Source: Candidatus Pollutiaquabacter sp.
GTDB lineage: Bacteria > Bacteroidota > Bacteroidia > AKYH767-A > 2013-40CM-41-45
Length of the DNA: 15,071 nt
Direction of reading: 5' to 3'
Assembly: GCA_903854075.1 (NCBI GenBank)
Contig: CAINVI010000257.1
Span: 1 to 15,071 of the forward strand
Shown here: positions 13,991 to 15,071 of the stretch, in pieces
Position numbering within the stretch: position 1 is the stretch's first letter
How the letters are laid out: each line of letters begins with the position of its first letter
The notes under the pieces: generated by a model
The model's input: only the letters and a program-made list of their open reading frames with translations
Database searches by the model: none
Told to the model about the DNA's origin: nothing
Program-made: the position numbers and the translations under genes

Positions 13991-15071
13991 TTAGCGAACG
14001 TTCACAAGTTCCCGGTATTTGGCCATCGGCCATACCTCGTCATCGATAAGCATTTCCAGGTGGTCAACATGGTCTCGGATCACATCAAAAAACGGCCGGA
14101 CTTTATCGCAGTACTGGATGGCGCGGTTGCGTACATCTTCGATTTTATTGGCCCGTTTACGCGCCTCCACCATGCTGTCAACGTTTTTCTTGATGGCGCT
14201 GATGTGCGCAGAAATCTCCTTGATCTGTTCCATTTGCGTCGCATACATATCGGCTTTCAGTCCGATGTCTTGCAAGGCTTCAATGTTCTCCGCCAGTTTA
14301 GTCTGGTAGTTGATTGCGGCCGGAAGTATGTGGTTGAAGGCCAAATCGCCCATTACGCGCGCCTCGATCTGGATTTTTTTGATGTAGGTTTCCAGCATGA
14401 TTTCATGGCGGGCTTCGGCTTCACGGTGACTGAAAATCTGCATGTCTTCAAACAGTTTCATGGATTTCTTGCTCACAAAAGCATCCAATGCCATCGGCGT
14501 GGTCTGTACATTCGATAGTCCGCGGCGCTTCGCCTCCTTCACCCATTCGTCGCTGTAACCGTTTCCTTCGAAGCGAATATTTTTTGACTCGACAATATAA
14601 CGACGTAAAACCTTAAGGATGGCTTCGTCTTTTTTCATGCCTTTATTCATCAACGTATCAACTTCGTGCTTGAAGGCGATCAGTTGCTGGGCGACAATCG
14701 TATTCAGGATAGTCATAGAGCTCGAGCAGTTGGCGGAGGAGCCGACAGCACGGAATTCGAATTTATTACCGGTGAACGCGAAGGGTGAAGTACGGTTACG
14801 GTCGGTGTTGTCCAGGAGAATTTCCGGAATTTTGCCGATGTTCAGCTTGAGTTCCGTCTTTTCATCCGGCGTCATTTTCTTTTCGGTTACACTCTTCTCC
14901 AGGTCATTTAGCACCTTGCTTAATTGTCCACCGAGGAAGATAGACATGATGGCCGGTGGAGCTTCATTCGCGCCGAGTCGATGGTCGTTACTTGCCGAAG
15001 CAATGCTGGCGCGTAGTAAATCGGCATGCTCGTACACCGCTCGTATCGTGTTGATGAAGAAGGTGAGGAAC
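13991..15071 (-). CDS. glnN: Type III glutamine synthetase (GlnN), C-terminal half, runs off the window
   Basis: About 359 C-terminal residues are visible; the frame is open to the end of the window, so the N-terminal half is missing. Glutamine synthetase makes glutamine from glutamate, ammonia and ATP. The type III form is a dodecamer of subunits of about 725 residues, found mainly in Bacteroidota, cyanobacteria and some other groups. Visible catalytic-domain blocks are NDHRLGANEAPPAIMSIFLG (codons near 14981-14989 and below) and DRNRTSPFAFTGNKFEFRAV, with NRTSPFAFT at 14771-14797; these hold substrate and ATP contacts. GSSANCSSSMTILNTIVAQQL follows. The rest is the long helical C-terminal region specific to type III, ending at a TAA near 13991. 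A strong terminator follows. Confidence 0.95.
   Translation of the reverse strand, partial: FLTFFINTIRAVYEHADLLRASIASASNDHRLGANEAPPAIMSIFLGGQLSKVLNDLEKSVTEKKMTPDEKTELKLNIGKIPEILLDNTDRNRTSPFAFTGNKFEFRAVGSSANCSSSMTILNTIVAQQLIAFKHEVDTLMNKGMKKDEAILKVLRRYIVESKNIRFEGNGYSDEWVKEAKRRGLSNVQTTPMALDAFVSKKSMKLFEDMQIFSHREAEARHEIMLETYIKKIQIEARVMGDLAFNHILPAAINYQTKLAENIEALQDIGLKADMYATQMEQIKEISAHISAIKKNVDSMVEARKRANKIEDVRNRAIQYCDKVRPFFDVIRDHVDHLEMLIDDEVWPMAKYRELVNVR

Noticed and set aside
13892..14518. Plus-strand open frame of 208 residues opposite glutamine synthetase
   Set aside because: It is a shadow of the conserved glutamine synthetase frame, crosses its terminator and lacks any family resemblance.
1..15071. 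Mobile elements, CRISPR arrays, tRNA genes, toxin-antitoxin or defence systems
   Set aside because: I looked in all gaps and frames; gaps are short, contain promoters or terminators, and no transposase, inverted terminal repeats, spaced repeats or cloverleaf were seen.

Overview
The window looks like ordinary chromosome from a member of the Bacteroidota, most likely from the Chitinophagales/Sphingobacteriales/Cytophagales side; I cannot fix the genus. The signs are: (i) several genes are preceded by the phylum-specific promoter pattern (TTG or TTTG about 20 nt upstream of TAnnTTTG) and lack Shine-Dalgarno sequences; (ii) a type III glutamine synthetase; (iii) a PorE-like TPR/PD40/OmpA envelope protein; (iv) a Bacteroidota-style PurM of about 390 residues placed directly before prfA; and (v) a single-chain E1 alpha/beta 2-oxoacid dehydrogenase. 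No tRNA, rRNA, CRISPR array, insertion sequence or phage gene was seen, and no gap longer than about 170 bp lacks a gene.

Layout. Bases 1-740 (minus strand) hold the start of radC and all of rpsT (ribosomal protein S20), with a strong terminator between them. A 170-bp divergent promoter region separates rpsT from a plus-strand block, 911-5233: paaH, paaI, paaJ and paaY, which are lower phenylacetyl-CoA pathway genes, followed by a YedK/HMCES-type SRAP protein that shields abasic sites. From 5282 to the end everything is on the minus strand. In transcription order, read right to left, these genes are: type III glutamine synthetase (partial) with a terminator; a large OmpA-family protein with two C-terminal LysM domains and a terminator; purM and prfA as a tight pair; a thioredoxin-like protein with its own promoter; a class III extradiol (DODA-type) dioxygenase with a possible Tat signal; and the fused E1 2-oxoacid dehydrogenase.

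How the genes work together. PaaH oxidises the 3-hydroxyacyl-CoA and PaaJ cleaves the resulting 3-oxoacyl-CoA to release acetyl-CoA and succinyl-CoA. PaaI and PaaY are thioesterases that rescue CoA from dead-end intermediates. The ring-activating and ring-opening genes (paaK, paaABCDE, paaG, paaZ) are not in this window, so the pathway must be completed elsewhere or this block serves another beta-oxidation-like route. The rest is mostly housekeeping: translation, purine synthesis, nitrogen assimilation, oxidative decarboxylation and cell envelope.

I did not find a convincing undescribed system. The observations most worth checking are the PorE-like protein with a LysM tail and no lipobox, the Tat-like signal on the DODA dioxygenase, the apparently leaderless paaH start, the GNRA-capped hairpin squeezed between the OmpA gene and purM, and a short repeated motif in front of paaY and of the SRAP gene.
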